Assembly (NCBI RefSeq): GCF_051401765.1
Contig: NW_027480422.1
Coordinates: 17,316,001 to 17,380,000, forward strand
Length of the DNA stretch: 64,000 nt
Direction of reading: 5' to 3'
DNA from: Calliopsis andreniformis
Lineage: Eukaryota; Arthropoda; Insecta; Hymenoptera; Andrenidae
Shown here: in pieces, positions 1 to 12,699 of the stretch
How positions within the stretch are numbered: position 1 is the first letter of the stretch
Layout: every line of letters begins with the position of its first letter
Program-made: the position numbers and the translations under genes
The notes under the pieces: generated by a model
What the model was told of the DNA's origin: nothing
The model's database searches: none
Seen by the model: only the letters and a program-made list of their open reading frames with translations

Positions 1-149
1 TAGAAATGACCATTACTTTCACACTGGTTGCAATTATTCATGGTATACGATGGAAAAACTGTTGTATTTTTATTGTATTTTATGCTACTGGCGTTGACTT
101 CTACGGTCCTAGCTATTCGATCTGGTGGAGCAACGCCCTAGGGTGAAGC

Positions 150-2300
150 TGAGGTTGGCCGGAACGTAGAAATGACCATAACTTTCATAGTGGTTGCAAT
201 TATTCGTTTTATACGATGGAAAAGCTGTTGTATTTTTATTGTATTTTGTGCCTCTGGCGTTGACTTTTAATGTCCTAGCTATTCGATCTCGTGGGGCAAC
301 GTCCAAGATTGAAGCCTATGCTGCCCGAAACGTAGAAAAGCCCATTACTTTCACACTGGTGGCAATTACTCTTTTTATACTATGGAAAAACTGTTGTATT
401 AGTATTGTATTTTATACGCCTGGAGTTGTTTTCTAATGCCCTAACTATTCGACCTGGTGGAGCAACGCCCTAGAGTGAAGCCTAGGTTGCACGGAACGTA
501 GAAATGCCCATTACTTTCACACTGGTTGTAATTATTCCTGTTATACGATGGAATAACTGTTGTAAGTTCATTTTATTTTATGATCCTGGTGTTGACTTCT
601 AAGGCCCTAGCTATTCGATCTGGTGGAGCAACGCCCTAGAGTGAAGCCTAGGTTGCCCGGACCGTAGAAATGACCATCACCTTGACTCTGGTTGCAATTA
701 TTCCTGTTAAACGATGGAAAAACTGATGCATTTGTATTGTATTTTATGCTTCGGCCGTTGACTTCTGAGGGCCTAACTATTGGAGCTGGTGGAGCAACGC
801 CCAAGGCTGAAGACGAGGTTGCCCGGAACGTAGAAATGACCATAACTTTTATACTGGTTGCAACTTTGGTTTTATACGATGGAAAACCTGTTGTATTTAT
901 ATTGTGTTTTATGCTTCTGGCGTTGACTTCTAAGGCCGTAGCTATTCGATGTGGTGGGGCAACGCCCTAGTGTGAAGCCTAGGTAGCCCGGAACGTATAA
1001 ATGACCATTACTTTCACACTGGTTGCAGTTATTCATGCTATACGATGGAAAAACTGTTGCATTTTTATTGTATTTTCTTCTTCTGGCTTTGACTTCTAAG
1101 GTCCTTGCTCTTCGATCTGGTGGACCAACGCCCTAGAGTGAAGCCGAGGTTGGCCGGAACGTAGAAATGACCATAACTTTCATACTGGTTGCAATTATTC
1201 GTTTTATACGATGGAAAAATTGTTGTATTTTCATTGAATTTTATGCTTCTGGCGTTGACTTCTAAGGCCCTAGCTATTCGATCTGGTGGAGCAACACCCT
1301 AGAGTGAAATCTAGGTTGCACGGAATGTAGAAGTGACCATAACCTTCACACTGGTTGCAATTACTCGTTTTATACAATGGAAAAACTGTTGTATTAATTT
1401 TGTATTTTATGCTTCTGGCGTTGACTACTTAGGCGCTAACTATTGGATCTGGTGGAGCAACGCCCAAGGGTGAAGCCGAGGTTGCCCGGAACGTAGAAGT
1501 GACCATAACTTTTATACTGGTTGCAACTTTGGTTTTATACGATGGACAACCTGTTGTATTTATATTGTGTTTTATGCTTCTGGCGTTGACTTCTAAGGCC
1601 GTAGCTATTCGATGTGGTTGGGCAACGCCCTAGAGTGAAGCCTAGGTTGTCCGGAACGTATAAATGACCATTACTTTCACACTGGTTGCAGTTATTCATG
1701 CTATACGATGGAAAAACTGTTGCATTTTTATTGTATTTTCTTCTTCTGGCTTTGACTTCTAAGGTCCTTGCTATTCGATCTGGTGGACCAACGCCCTACA
1801 GTGAAGCCTAGGTTGCCCGAAACGTAGAAATGACCATTACTTTCACACTGGTTGCAGTTATTCATGCTATACGATGGAAAAACTGTTGCATTTTTATTGT
1901 ATTTTCTTCTTCTGGCTTTGACTTCTAAGGTCCTAGCTATTCGATCTTGTGGGGCAACGTCTAAGATTGAAGCCTATGTTGCCGGGAACGTAGAAATGGC
2001 CATAACTTTCTCACTGGTTGCAATTATTCATTTTATACGATGGAAAAACTGTTGTATTTATATTGTATTTTATGCTTCTGGCGTTGTCTTCTAAGGCCGT
2101 AGCTATTCGATGTGGTGGAGCAACGCCCTAGAGTGATGCCTAGGTCGCCTGGACCGTAGAAATGACCATATCTTTCACACTGGTTGCAATTATACCTGTT
2201 ATACGATGGAAAAACTGTTGTATTTATACTGTATTTTATGCTTCTGGCGTTGACTTCTTAGGCCCTAACTATTCGAACTGTTGGAACAACGCCCTAGAGT
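150..2300 (+). repeat. Block P, copy 1 (about 13 monomers)
   Basis: This block recurs downstream as copy 2, first at an offset of 2,322 bp (150-845) and then of 1,991 bp (about 1,176-2,280). The change of 331 bp means copy 2 lacks two monomers that lie here at about 845-1,176. Part of it (640-1,450) recurs a third time at offset 3,815. It contains several monomers of the subtype that reads CTTCTTCTGGCTTTGACTTC. The segment before 150 is ordinary satellite that may be the end of an earlier copy. Confidence 0.75.
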
Positions 2301-2471
2301 GAAGCCTAGGTTGCCCGGAACGTTGAAATGCCCATTACTTTCACACTGGTTGCAGTTATTCATGCTATACGATGGAAAAACTGTTGCATTTTTATTGTAT
2401 TTTCTTCTTCTGGCTTTGACTTCTAAGGTCCTTGCTATTCGATCTGGTGGACCAACGCCCTAGAGTGAAGC

Positions 2472-4290
2472 CGAGGTTGGCCGGAACGTAGAAATGACCA
2501 TAACTTTCATAGTGGTTGCAATTATTCGCTTTATACGATGGAAAAGCTGTTGTATTTTTATTGTATTTTGTGCTTCTGGCGTTGACTTTTAATGTCCTAG
2601 CTATTCGATCTCGTGGGGCAGCGTCCAAGATTGAAGCCTATGCTGCCCGAAACGTAGAAAAGACCATTACTTTCACACTGGTGGCAATTACTCTTTTTAT
2701 ACTATGGAAAAACTGTTGTATTTGTATTGTATTTTATGCGCCTGGAGTTGTTTTCTAATGCCCTAACTATTCGACCTGGTGGAGCAACGCCCTAGAGTGA
2801 AGCCTAGGTTGCACGGAACGTAGAAATGCCCATTACTTTCACACTGGTTGTAATTATTCCTGTTATACGATGGAATGACTGTTGTAAGTTCATTTTATTT
2901 TATGTTCCTGGTGTTGACTTCTAAGGCCCTAGCTATTCGATCTGGTGGAGCAACGCCCTAGAGTGAAGCCTAGGTTGCCCGGACCGTAGAAATGACCATC
3001 ACCTTAACTCTGGTTGCAATTATTCCTGTTAAACGATGGAAAAACTGATGCATTTGTATTGTATTTTATGCTTCGGCCGTTGACTTCTGAGGCCCTAACT
3101 ATTGGATCTGGTGGAGCAACGCCCAAGGCTGAAGACGAGGTTGCCCGGAACGTAGAAATGACCATAACTTTCATACTGGTTGCAATTATTCGTTTTATAC
3201 GATGGAAAAATTGTTGTATTTTCATTGAAGTTTATGCTTCTGGCGTTGACTTCTAAGGCCCTAGCTATTCGATCTGGTGGAGCAACACCCTAGAGTGAAG
3301 CCTTGTTTGCACGGAATGTAGAAGTGACCATAACCTTCACACTGGTTGCAATTATTCGTTTTATACAATGGAAAAACTGTTGTATTAATTTTGTATTTTA
3401 TGCTTCTGGCGTTGACTACTTAGGCCCTAACTATTGGATCTGGTGGAGCAACGCCCAAGTGTGAAGCCGAGGTTGCCCGGAACGTAGAAATGACCATAAC
3501 TTTTATACTGGTTGCAACTTTGGTTTTATACGATGGAAAACCTGTTGTATTTATATTGTGTTTTATGCTTCTGGCGTTGACTTCTAAGACCCTAACTATT
3601 CGATCTGGTGGAGCAACGCCCTAGGGTGAAGCCTAAGTTGCCCGGAACGTGGAAATGTCCATCACTTTCACACTGGTTGCAGTTATTCATGCTATACGAT
3701 GGAAAAACTGTTGCATTTTTATTGTATTTTCTTCTTCTGGCTTTTACTTCTATGGTCCTTGCTATTCGATCTGGTGGACCAACGCCCTAGAGTGAAGCCT
3801 AGGTTGCCCGAAACGTAGAAATGACCATAACTTTCACACTGGTTGCAGTTATTCATGCTATACGATGGAAAAACTGTTGCATTTTTATTGTATTTTCTTC
3901 TTCTGGCTTTGACTTCTAAGGTCCTAGCTATTCGATCTTGTGGGGCAACGTCTAAGAGTGAAGCCTATGTTGCCGGGAACGTAGAAATGGCCATAACTTT
4001 CTTACTGGTTGCAATTATTCATTTTATACGATGGAAAAACTGTTGTATTTATATTGTATTTTATGCTTCTGGCGTTGTCTTCTAAGGCCGTAGCTATTCG
4101 ATGTGGTGGAGCAACGCCCTAGAGTGATGCCTAGGTCGCCTGGACCGTAGAAATGAACATATCTTTCACACTGGTTGCAATTATACCTGTTATACGATGG
4201 AAAAACTGTTGTATTTATACTGTATTTTATGCTTCTGGCGTTGACTTCTTAGGCCCTAACGATTCGAACTGTTGGAGCAACGCCCTAGAG
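2472..4290 (+). repeat. Block P, copy 2 (about 11 monomers, two lost)
   Basis: Monomer order follows copy 1 (150-2,300) with only scattered base changes, except that two consecutive monomers are missing at about 3,167. The region 2,301-2,471 between the copies is one ordinary monomer. The CTTCTTCTGGCTTTGAC monomers near 3,890 correspond to those near 1,900. Confidence 0.72.
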
Positions 4291-4454
4291 TGAAGCCTAG
4301 GTTGCCCGGAACGTAGAAATGACCATAACTTTCACACTGGTTGCAATTATTCGTTTTATACGATGGAAAAACTCTTGTATTTATTTTGTATTTGGTGCTT
4401 CTGGCGTTGTCTTCTCAGGCCCTAACTATTGGATCTGGTGGAGCAACGCCCTAG

Positions 4455-5265
4455 GGTGAAGCCTAGGTTGCCCGGACCGTAGAAATGACCATCACCTTAA
4501 CTCTGGTTGCAATTATTCCTGTTAAACGATGGAAAAACTGATGCATTTGTATTGTATTTTATGCTTCGGCCGCTGACTTCTGAGGCCCTAACTATTGGAT
4601 CTGGTGGAGCAACGCCCAAGGCTGAAGACGAGGTTGCCCGGAACGTAGAAATGACCATAACTTTTATACTGGTTGCAACTTTGGTTTTATACGATGGAAA
4701 ACCTGTTGTATTTATATTGTGTTTTATGCTTCTGGCGTTGACTTCTAAGGCCGTAGCTATTCGATGTGGTGGGGCAACGCCCTAGTGTGAAGCCTAGGTT
4801 GCCCGGAACGTATAAATGACCATTACTTTCACACTGGTTGCAGTTATTCATGCTATACGATGGAAAAACTGTTGCATTTTTATTGTATTTTCTTCTTCTG
4901 ACTTTGACTTCTAAGGTCCTTGCTATTCGATCTGGTGGACCAACGCCCTAGAGTGAAGCCGAGGTTGGCCGGAACGTAGAAATGACCATAACTTTCATAC
5001 TGGTTGCAATTATTCGTTTTATACGATGGAAAAATTGTTGTATTTTCATTGAATTTTATGCTTCTGGCGTTGACTTCTAAGGCCCTAGCTATTCGATCTG
5101 GTGGAGCAACACCCTGGAGTGAAGCCTAGGTTGCACGGAATGTAGAAGTGACCATAACCTTCACACTGGTTGCAATTATTCGTTTTATACAATGGAAAAA
5201 CTGTTGTATTAATTTTGTATTTTATGCTTCTGGCGTTGACTACTTAGGCCCTAACTATTCGATCT
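4455..5265 (+). repeat. Block P, partial copy 3 (about 5 monomers)
   Basis: This matches 640-1,450 at offset 3,815 (23 monomers minus three bases) and retains the two monomers lost from copy 2. Similarity falls away near 5,265. The gap 4,291-4,454 is one monomer with the TGTATTTGGTGCTTCTGG variant. Confidence 0.72.
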
Positions 5266-5968
5266 GGTGTAGCCACGCCCTAGGGTGAAGCCAAGCTTGC
5301 CCGGAACGTAGAAATTACCATAACTTTAATACTGGCTGCAATTATTCATGCTATACGATGGAAAAACTGTTGTATTTTTATTCTATTTTATGCTTCTGGC
5401 GTTGACTTCTAACGTCCTAGTTATTCGACCTCGTTGGGCAACGTCCAAGAGTGAAGCCTAAGTTGCCTGGAACGTAGAAATGACCAACACTTTCACACTG
5501 GTTGCATTCATTCCCGTTGTACGATGGAAAAACTGTTGAATTTTTTGTATTTTATGTATCGGGCGTTGATTTCTAAGGCGCTAGCTATTCGATCTGGTGG
5601 ACCAACGCCCAAGAGTGAAGCCTATGTTGCCCGGAACGTAGAAAAGACCATTACTTTCACACTGTTGGCAATAATTCTTTTTATACGATGGAAAAACTGA
5701 TGTATTTATATTGTATTTTATGCTTCTGGCGTTGTCTTCTTAGGCCGTAGCTATTCGATGTGGTGGAGCAACGCCCTAGAGTGATGCCTAGGTTGCCTGG
5801 AACGTAGAAATGACCATAACTTTCACACTGGTTGCAATTATTCGTTTTATACGATGGAAAAACTCTTGTATTTATTTTGTATTTGGTGCTTCTGGCGTTG
5901 TCTTCTCAGGCCCTAACTATTGGATCTGGTGGAGCAACGCCCTACGGTGAAGCCTAGGTTGCCCGAGG

Positions 5969-6134
5969 CGTAGAAATGACCATTACTTTCACACTGGTTG
6001 CAATTATTCATGCTATACGATGGAAAAACTGTTGTATTTTTATTGTATTTTATGCTTCTGGCGTTGACTTCTAAGGTCCTAGCTATTCGATCTGGTGGAA
6101 CAACGCCCTAGAATGAAGCCTAGGCTTACCGGAA
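5969..6134 (+). repeat. Representative 166 bp monomer
   Basis: This copy is close to the apparent consensus and serves as a reference. In order it holds: GTAGAAATGACC just after the start; CACTGGTTGCAATTATTC; a variable four to six bases; the well kept ATACGATGGAAAAACTGTTG; a T-rich variable stretch; TATGCTTCTGGCGTTGAC; TAGCTATTCGATCTGGTGG; CAACGCCCTAG; and a conserved end ending in CCGGAACGTAGA, which runs into the next copy. In this copy the AvrII-like CCTAGG is present, and the end box carries a few private changes. Overall composition is AT-rich, with the GC concentrated in the last third. Confidence 0.9.
6060..6124 (+). repeat. Two overlapping dyads inside the monomer
   Basis: GGCGTTG at 6060-6066 is the exact reverse complement of CAACGCC at 6101-6107, giving a 7 bp stem around a 34 bp loop. 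Immediately after, CCTAG at 6107-6111 pairs with CTAGG at 6120-6124 across 8 bases. The two possible stems overlap at one base, so they are alternatives or neighbours rather than fully independent. The same arrangement occurs in most monomers of the common type, for example 90-96 with 131-137. It is broken in subtypes that read GGCTTTG or GGCATTG, with no compensating change in the other arm. Whether it forms a cruciform or is bound by protein cannot be told from sequence. Confidence 0.6.
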
Positions 6135-6139
6135 CGTAG

Positions 6140-7495
6140 AAATGACCATTACTTTCACACTGGTTGCAGTTATTCGTGCTATACGATGGAAAAACTGTTG
6201 CATTTTTATTGTATTTTCTTCTTCTGGCTTTGACTTCTAAGGTCCTAGCTATTCGATCTTGTGGGGCAACGTCTAAGAGCGAAACCTATGTTGCCGGGAA
6301 CGTAGAAATGGCCATAACTTTCTTACTGTTTGCAATTATTCATTTTATACGATGGAAGAACTGTTGTATTTAAATTGTATTTTATGCTTCTGGCGTTGTC
6401 TTCTAAGGCCGTAGCTATTCGATGTGGTGGAGCAACGCCCTAGAGTGATGCTTAGGTCGCCTGGAACGTAGAAATGACCATATCCTTCACACTGGTTGCA
6501 ATTATACCTGTTATACGATGGAAAAACTGTTGTATTTATACTGTATTTTATGCTTCTAGCGTTGACTTCTTAGGCCCTAACTATTCGAACTGTTGGAACA
6601 ACGCCCTAGAGTGAAGCCTAGGTTGCCCGGAACGTAGAAATGACCATTACTTTCACACTTGTTGCAATTATTCGTTTTATTCGATGGAAAAACTGTTGTA
6701 TTTATTTTGTATTTGGTGCTTCTGGCGTTGACTCCTTAGGCCCGAACTATTGGATCTGGTGGAGCAACGCCCTAGGGTGAAGCCTAGGTTGCCCGAGACG
6801 TAGAAATGACCATTACTTTCACACTGGTTGCAATTATACATGCTATACGATGGAAAAACTGTTGTATTTTTATTGTATTTTATGCTACTGGCGTTGACTT
6901 CTAAGGCCGTAGCTATTCGATGTGGTGGGGCAACGCACTAGAGTGGAGCCTAGATTGCCCGGAACGTATAAATGACCATTACTTTCACACTGGTTGCAAT
7001 TATTCGTTTTATACGATGGAAAAACTGTTGTATTTATTTTCTATTTGGTGCTTCTGGCGTTGACTTCTCAGGCCCTAGCTATTGGATCTGGTGGAGCAAC
7101 GCCCTATGGTGAAGCCCAGGTTGCCCGAGACGTAGAAATGACCATTACTTTCACACTGGTTGCAATTATTCATGCTATACGATGTAAAAACTGTTGTATT
7201 TTTATTGTATTTTATGTATCGGGCGTTGACTTCTAAGGCGCTAGCTATTCGATCTGGTGTAGCATCGCCCTAGAGTGAAGCCTAGGTTGCCCGGAACATA
7301 GAAATGACCATTACTTCCTCACTGGTTGCAATTATTCGTTTTATGCAATGGAAAGACTGTTGTACTTTTATTGTATTTTATGCTTCTGGCGTTGACTTCT
7401 AAGGCCGTAGCTATTCGATGTGGTGCGGCAACGCCCTAGAGTGAAGCCTAGGTTCCCCGGAACGTATAAATGACCATTACTTTCACACTGGTTGC
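6140..7495 (+). repeat. Block Q, copy 1 (about 8 monomers)
   Basis: The first part recurs at offset 1,494 bp (exactly nine monomers) and the part from about 6,720 at offset 1,328 bp (exactly eight). The step of 166 bp shows one monomer (about 6,553-6,719) is absent from the next copy. Distinctive shared changes include CCCGAACTATTGG and the GTTCCCCGGAACG end box. Confidence 0.8.
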
Positions 7496-7633
7496 AGTTA
7501 TTCATGCTATACGATGGAAAAACTGTTGCATTTTTATTGTATTTTCTTCTTGTGGCTTTGACTTCTAAGGTCCTTGCTATTCGATCTGGTGGACCAACGC
7601 CCTAGAGTGAAGCCTAGGTTGCCCGAAACGTAG
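7496..7633 (+). repeat. Single linking monomer between the Block Q copies
   Basis: One CTTCTTGTGGCTTTGAC-type monomer, related to those at 1,050 and 1,720, sits between the two copies of Block Q. Nothing else is seen here. Confidence 0.6.
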
Positions 7634-8823
7634 AAATGACCATTACTTTCACACTGGTTGCAGTTATTCATGCTATACGATGGAAAAACTGTTGCATTTT
7701 TATTGTATTTTCTTCTTCTGGCTTTGACTTCTAAGGTCCTAGCTATTCGATCTTGTGGGGCAACGTCTAAGAGTGAAGCCTATGTTGCCGGGAACGTAGA
7801 AATGGCCATAACTTTCTTACTGGTTGCAATTATTCATTTTATACGATGGAAAAACTGTTGTATTTATGTTGTATTTTATGCTTCTGGCGTTGTCTTCTAA
7901 GGCCGTAGCTATTCGATGTGGTGGAGCAACGCCCTAGAGTGATGCCTAGGTCGCCTGGACCGTAGAAATGACCATATCCTTCACACTGGTTGCAATTATA
8001 CCTGTTATACGATGGAAAAACTGTTGTATTTATACTGTATTTTATGCTTCTGGCGTTGACTCCTTAGGCCCGAACTATTGGATCTGGTGGAGCAACGCCC
8101 TAGGGTGAAGCCTAGGTTGCCCGAGACGTAGAAATGACCATTACTTTCACACTGGTTGCAATTATACATGCTATACGATGGAAAAACTGTTGTATTTTTA
8201 TTGTATTTTATGCTACTGGCGTTGACTTCTAAGGCCGTAGCTATTCGATGTGGTGGGGCAACGCACTAGAGTGGAGCCTAGATTGCCCGGAACGTATAAA
8301 TGACCATTACTTTCACACTGGTAGCAATTATTCGTTTTATACGATGGAAAAACTGTTGTATTTATTTTCTATTTGGTGCTTCTGGCGTTGACTTCTCAGG
8401 CCCTAGCTATTGGATCTGGTGGAGCAACGCCCTATGGTGAAGCCCAGGTTGCCCGAGACGTAGAAATGACCATTACTTTCACACTGGTTGCAATTATTCA
8501 TGCTATACGATGTAAAAACTGTTGTATTTTTATTGTATTTTATGTATCGGGCGTTGACTTCTAAGGCGCTAGCTATTCGATCTGGTGTAGCATCGCCCTA
8601 GAGTGAAGCCTCGGTTGCCCGGAACATAGAAATGACCATTACTTCCTCACTGGTTGCAATTATTCGTTTTATACAATGGAAAAACTGTTGTACTTTTATT
8701 GTATTTTATGCTTCTGACGTTGACTTCTAAGGCCGTAGCTATTCGATGTGGTGCGGCAACGCCCTAGAGTGAAGCCTAGGTTCCCCGGAACGTATAAATG
8801 ACCATTACTTTCACACTGGTTGC
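7634..8823 (+). repeat. Block Q, copy 2 (about 7 monomers, one lost)
   Basis: This matches 6,140-7,495 almost base for base apart from the loss of one whole monomer near 8,047. The joint lies inside the shared string TATGCTTCTGGCGTTGACT, which is where an in-register crossover would fall. Its first monomers also resemble those at 1,850 and 3,840, linking Blocks P and Q. Confidence 0.8.
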
Positions 8824-10149
8824 AATTATTCGTTTTATACGATGGAAAAACTCTTGAATTTATTTTGTATTTGGTGCTTCTGGCGTTGACTTCTCAGGCC
8901 CTAACTATTGGATCTGGTGGAGCAACGCCCTAGGGTGAAGCCTAGGTTGCCCGAGACGTAGAAATGACCATTACTTTCACACTGGTTGCAATTATTCATG
9001 GTATACGATGGAAAAACTGTTGCATTTTTATTGTATTTTATGCTACTGGCGTTGACTTCTAAGGCCTTAACTATTGGATCTGGTGGGTCAACGCCCTAGG
9101 GTGAAGCTGAGGTTGGCCGGAACGTAGAAATGACCATAACTTTCATACTGGTTGCAATTATTCGTTTTATACGATGGAAATGCTGTTGTATTTTTATTGC
9201 ATTTTGTGCTTCTGGCGTTGACTTTTAATGTCCTAGCTATTCGATCTCGTGGGGCAACGTCCAAGATTGAAGCCTATGCTGCCCGAAACGTAGAAAAGAC
9301 AATTACTTTCACACTGGTGGCAATTACTCTTTTTATACGATGGATAAACTGTTGCATTTTTATTGTATTTTCTTCTTCTGGCTTTGACTTCTAAGGTCCT
9401 AGCTATTCGATCTTGTGGGGCAACGTCTAAGAGTGAAGCCCATGTTGCCGGGAACGTAGAAATGGCCATAACTTTCTTACTGGTTGCAATTATTCGTTTT
9501 ATACAATGGAAAAACTGTTGTACTTTTATTGTATTTTATGCTTCTGGCGTTGACTTCGAAGGCCGTAGCTATTCGATGTGGTGGGGCAACGCCCTAGAGT
9601 GAAGCCTAGGTTGCCCGGGACGTAGAAATGACCATTACTTTCACACTGGTTGCAATTATTCATGCTATACGATGGAAGAACTGTTGTATTTTTATTGTAT
9701 TTTATGCTTCTGGCTTTGACTTCTACGGTCCTAGCTATTCGATCTGGTGGAGCAACGCCCTAGAGTGAAGCCTAGGTTGCACGGAACGTAGAAGTGACCA
9801 TTACTTTCACACTGGTTGCAATTATTTGTTTTATACGATTAAAAAACTGTTGTATTTATATTGTATTTTATGCTTCTGGCGTTGACTTCATAGGTCCTAA
9901 CTGTTCCATCTGGTAGAACAACGCCCTAGAATGAAGCCTAGGTTGCCCGGAACGTAGAAATGACCATTACTTTCACACTGGTTGCAATAATTCTTTTTAT
10001 ACGATGGAAAAACTGTTGTATTTATATTGTATTTTATGCTTCGGGCGTTGACTGCTACGGCCCTAACTACTGGATCTGTTGGAGCAACGTCCAAGAGTGA
10101 AGCCTAGGTTGCCTGGAACGTAGAAATGACCAACACTTTCACACTGGTT
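8824..10149 (+). repeat. Mixed monomers, partly related to Block P
   Basis: About eight monomers. The stretch 9,070-9,330 resembles 110-370, including GCTGAGGTTGGCCGG and the CCGAAACGTAGAAAAGAC variant, but I did not find a long continuous match. Nothing other than satellite is present. Confidence 0.65.
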
Positions 10150-11480
10150 GCATTCATTCCCGTTATACCATGGAAAAACTGTTGAATTTTTTGTATTTTA
10201 TGTATCGGGCGTTGACTTCTAAGGCGCTAGCTGTTCGATCTGGTGTAGCATCGCCCTAGAGTGAAGCCTAGGTTGCCCGGAACATAGAAATGACCATTAC
10301 TTCCACACTGTTTGCAATTATTCATTTTATACAATGCAAAAACTGTTGTATTTATTTTGTATTTGGTGCTTCTGGCGTTGACTTCTTAGACCCTAACTAT
10401 TGGATCTGGTGGACCAACGCCCTAGAGTGAAGCCTAAGTTGCCCGGAACGTGGAAATGGCCATTACTTTCACACTGGTCGCAATAATTCTTTTTATACTA
10501 TGGAAAAACTGTTGTATTTATTTTGTATTTGGTGCTTCTAGCGTTGACTTCTTAGGCCCTAACTATTGGACCTGGTGGACCAACGCCATAGAGTGTAGCC
10601 TAAGTTGCCCGGAACGTAGAAATGACCATATCTTTCACACTGGTTGCAATTATTCCTGTTATACGATGTGAAAACTGTTGTGTTTATATTGTATTTTACG
10701 CTTCTGGCGTTGACTTCTTAGGCCCTAACTTATCGAACTTTTGGAACAACGCCCTAGGGTGAAGCCGAGGTTGGCCGGAACGTAGAAATGACCATAACTT
10801 TCACACTGGTTGCAATTATTCCAGTTATACGATGGAAAAACTGTTGTATTTATATTGTGTTTTATGCTTCTGGCGTTGACTTCTAAGGCCGTACTTATTC
10901 GATGTGGTGGGGCAACGCCCTAGAGTGAAGCCTAGGTTGCCCGGAACGTATAAATGGCCATTACTTTCACACTGGTTGCATTCATTCCCCTTATACGATG
11001 GAAAAACTGTTGAATTTTTTGTATTTTATGTATCGGACGTTGACTTCTAAGGCGCTAGCTATTCGATCTGGTGTAGCATCGCCCTAGAGTGAAGCCTAGG
11101 TTGCCCGGAACATAGAAATGACCATTACTTCCACACTGTTTGCAATTATTCATTTTATACAATGGAAAAACTGTTGTATTTATTTTGTATTTGGTGCTTC
11201 TGGCGTTGACTTCTTAGGCCCTAACTATTCGATCTGGTGGACCAACGCCCTAGAGTGAAGCCTAAGTTGCCCGGAACGTGGAAATGACCATCACTTTCAC
11301 ACTGGTTGCAATTATTCATTTTGTACAATGGAAAAACTGTTGTGTTTTTATTGTATTTTATTCTTCTGTCGTTGACTTCTAAGGTCCTAGCTATCCGATC
11401 TCGTGGGGCAACGTCCAAGAGTGAAGCCTATGTTGCCCGGAACGTAGAAAAGACCATTACTTTCACACTGGTTGCAATTA
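10150..11480 (+). repeat. Block R, short copy (about 8 monomers)
   Basis: This matches 15,454-17,282 in three steps of offset: 5,304, then 5,470, then 5,802 bp. The steps of 166 and 332 bp show that this copy lacks one monomer near 10,850 and two near 10,975. Markers include GCATTCATTCCC, TTTTTTGTATTTTATGTATC and the TGTAGCATCGCCC variant. Confidence 0.75.
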
Positions 11481-12699
11481 TTCATTTTATACTATGGAAA
11501 AACTGTTGTATTTATTTTGTTTTTGGTGCTTCTGGCGTTGACTTCTTAGGCCCTAACTATTGGATCTGGTGGACCGACGCCCTAGAGTGAAGCCTAAGTT
11601 GCCCGGAACGTGTAAATGACCATCACTTTCACACTGGTTGCAATTATTCCCGCTATACGATGGAAAAACTGTTGTATTTTTATTGTATTTTATGCTTCGG
11701 GCGTTGTCTTCTAAGGCCCTAGCTATTCGATCTGGTGGAGCAACGCCCTGGAGTGAAGCCCAGGTTGCACGTAATGTAGAGGTGACCATAACTTTCACAC
11801 TGGTTGCAATTACTCCTGTTATACGATGGAGAAACTGTTGTATTTATATTGCATTTTATGCTTCTGGCGTTGACTTCTAAGGTCCTAGCTATTCGATCTG
11901 GTGGAGCAACGCCCTAGAGTGAAGCCTATGTTGCCCGGAACGTAGAAATGACCATCGCTTTCACACTGGTTGCAATTATTCCCGTTATACGATCGAAAAA
12001 CTGTTGTATTTTTAGTATTATATGTATCGGGCATTGACTTCTAAGGCCCTATCTATTCGATGTGGCGGAGCAACGCCATAGAGCGAAACCTAGGTTGCAC
12101 GGAACGTAGAAATGACCATTACTGTCACACTGGTTGCAATTATTTGTTTTATACGATTAAAAAACTGTTGTATTTATATTGTATTTTATGCTTCTGGCGT
12201 TGACTTCATAGGTCCTAACTGTTCCATCTGGTGGAACAACGCCCTAGAATGAAGCCTAGGTTGCCCGGAACGTAGAAATGACCATTACTTTCACACTGGT
12301 TGCAGTTACTCATGCTATAGGATGGAAAAACTGTTGCATTTTTATTGTACTTTCTTCTTCTGGCTTTGACTTCTAATGTCTTAGCTATTCCATCCTGTGG
12401 GGCAACGTCCAAGAGTGAAGCCTATGTTGCCCGGAACGTAGAAATGACCATAGCTTTCACACTGGTTGCAACTATTCGTTTTGTACAGTGGAAAAACTGT
12501 TGTATTAATTTTGTATTTTCTGCTTCGGGCGTTGACTTCTAAGGCCCTAACTATTGGATCTGGTGGAACAACGCCCTAGAGTGAAGCCTAGGTTGCCGGA
12601 ACGTAGAAATGACTATTACCTCCACACTGTTTGCAATTATTCATTTTATACAATGGGAAGCTGTTCTATTTATATCGTATTTTATGCTTCTGGCGTTGA
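11481..12699 (+). repeat. Mixed monomers, no long duplication seen
   Basis: About seven monomers of assorted subtypes. One near 12,595 has lost bases in the end box (TTGCCGGAACG). No gene or unique sequence is visible. Confidence 0.65.

Larger units (their letters stand above)
5266..6139 (+). repeat. Mixed monomers, no long duplication seen
   Basis: About five monomers of different subtypes. One near 5,530 has a shortened T-rich centre, lacking two bases, and the variant TATGTATCGGGCG. No gene or foreign sequence is visible. Confidence 0.7.

Noticed and set aside
5960..5985. CENP-B box in the end box (reverse strand TTTCTACGTTCCGGGC)
   Set aside because: The CGGG end and spacing are suggestive, but only about six of the nine essential positions fit. 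Other segments with TTCG score no better, so I do not call a CENP-B site.
6058..6100. Pol III A/B boxes or a tRNA-derived origin (TGGCGTTGAC and TATTCGATCT, with a 7 bp stem)
   Set aside because: Only the TTCGA core fits a B box, the enclosed region is too short for a tRNA, and no cloverleaf arms or anticodon loop can be drawn.
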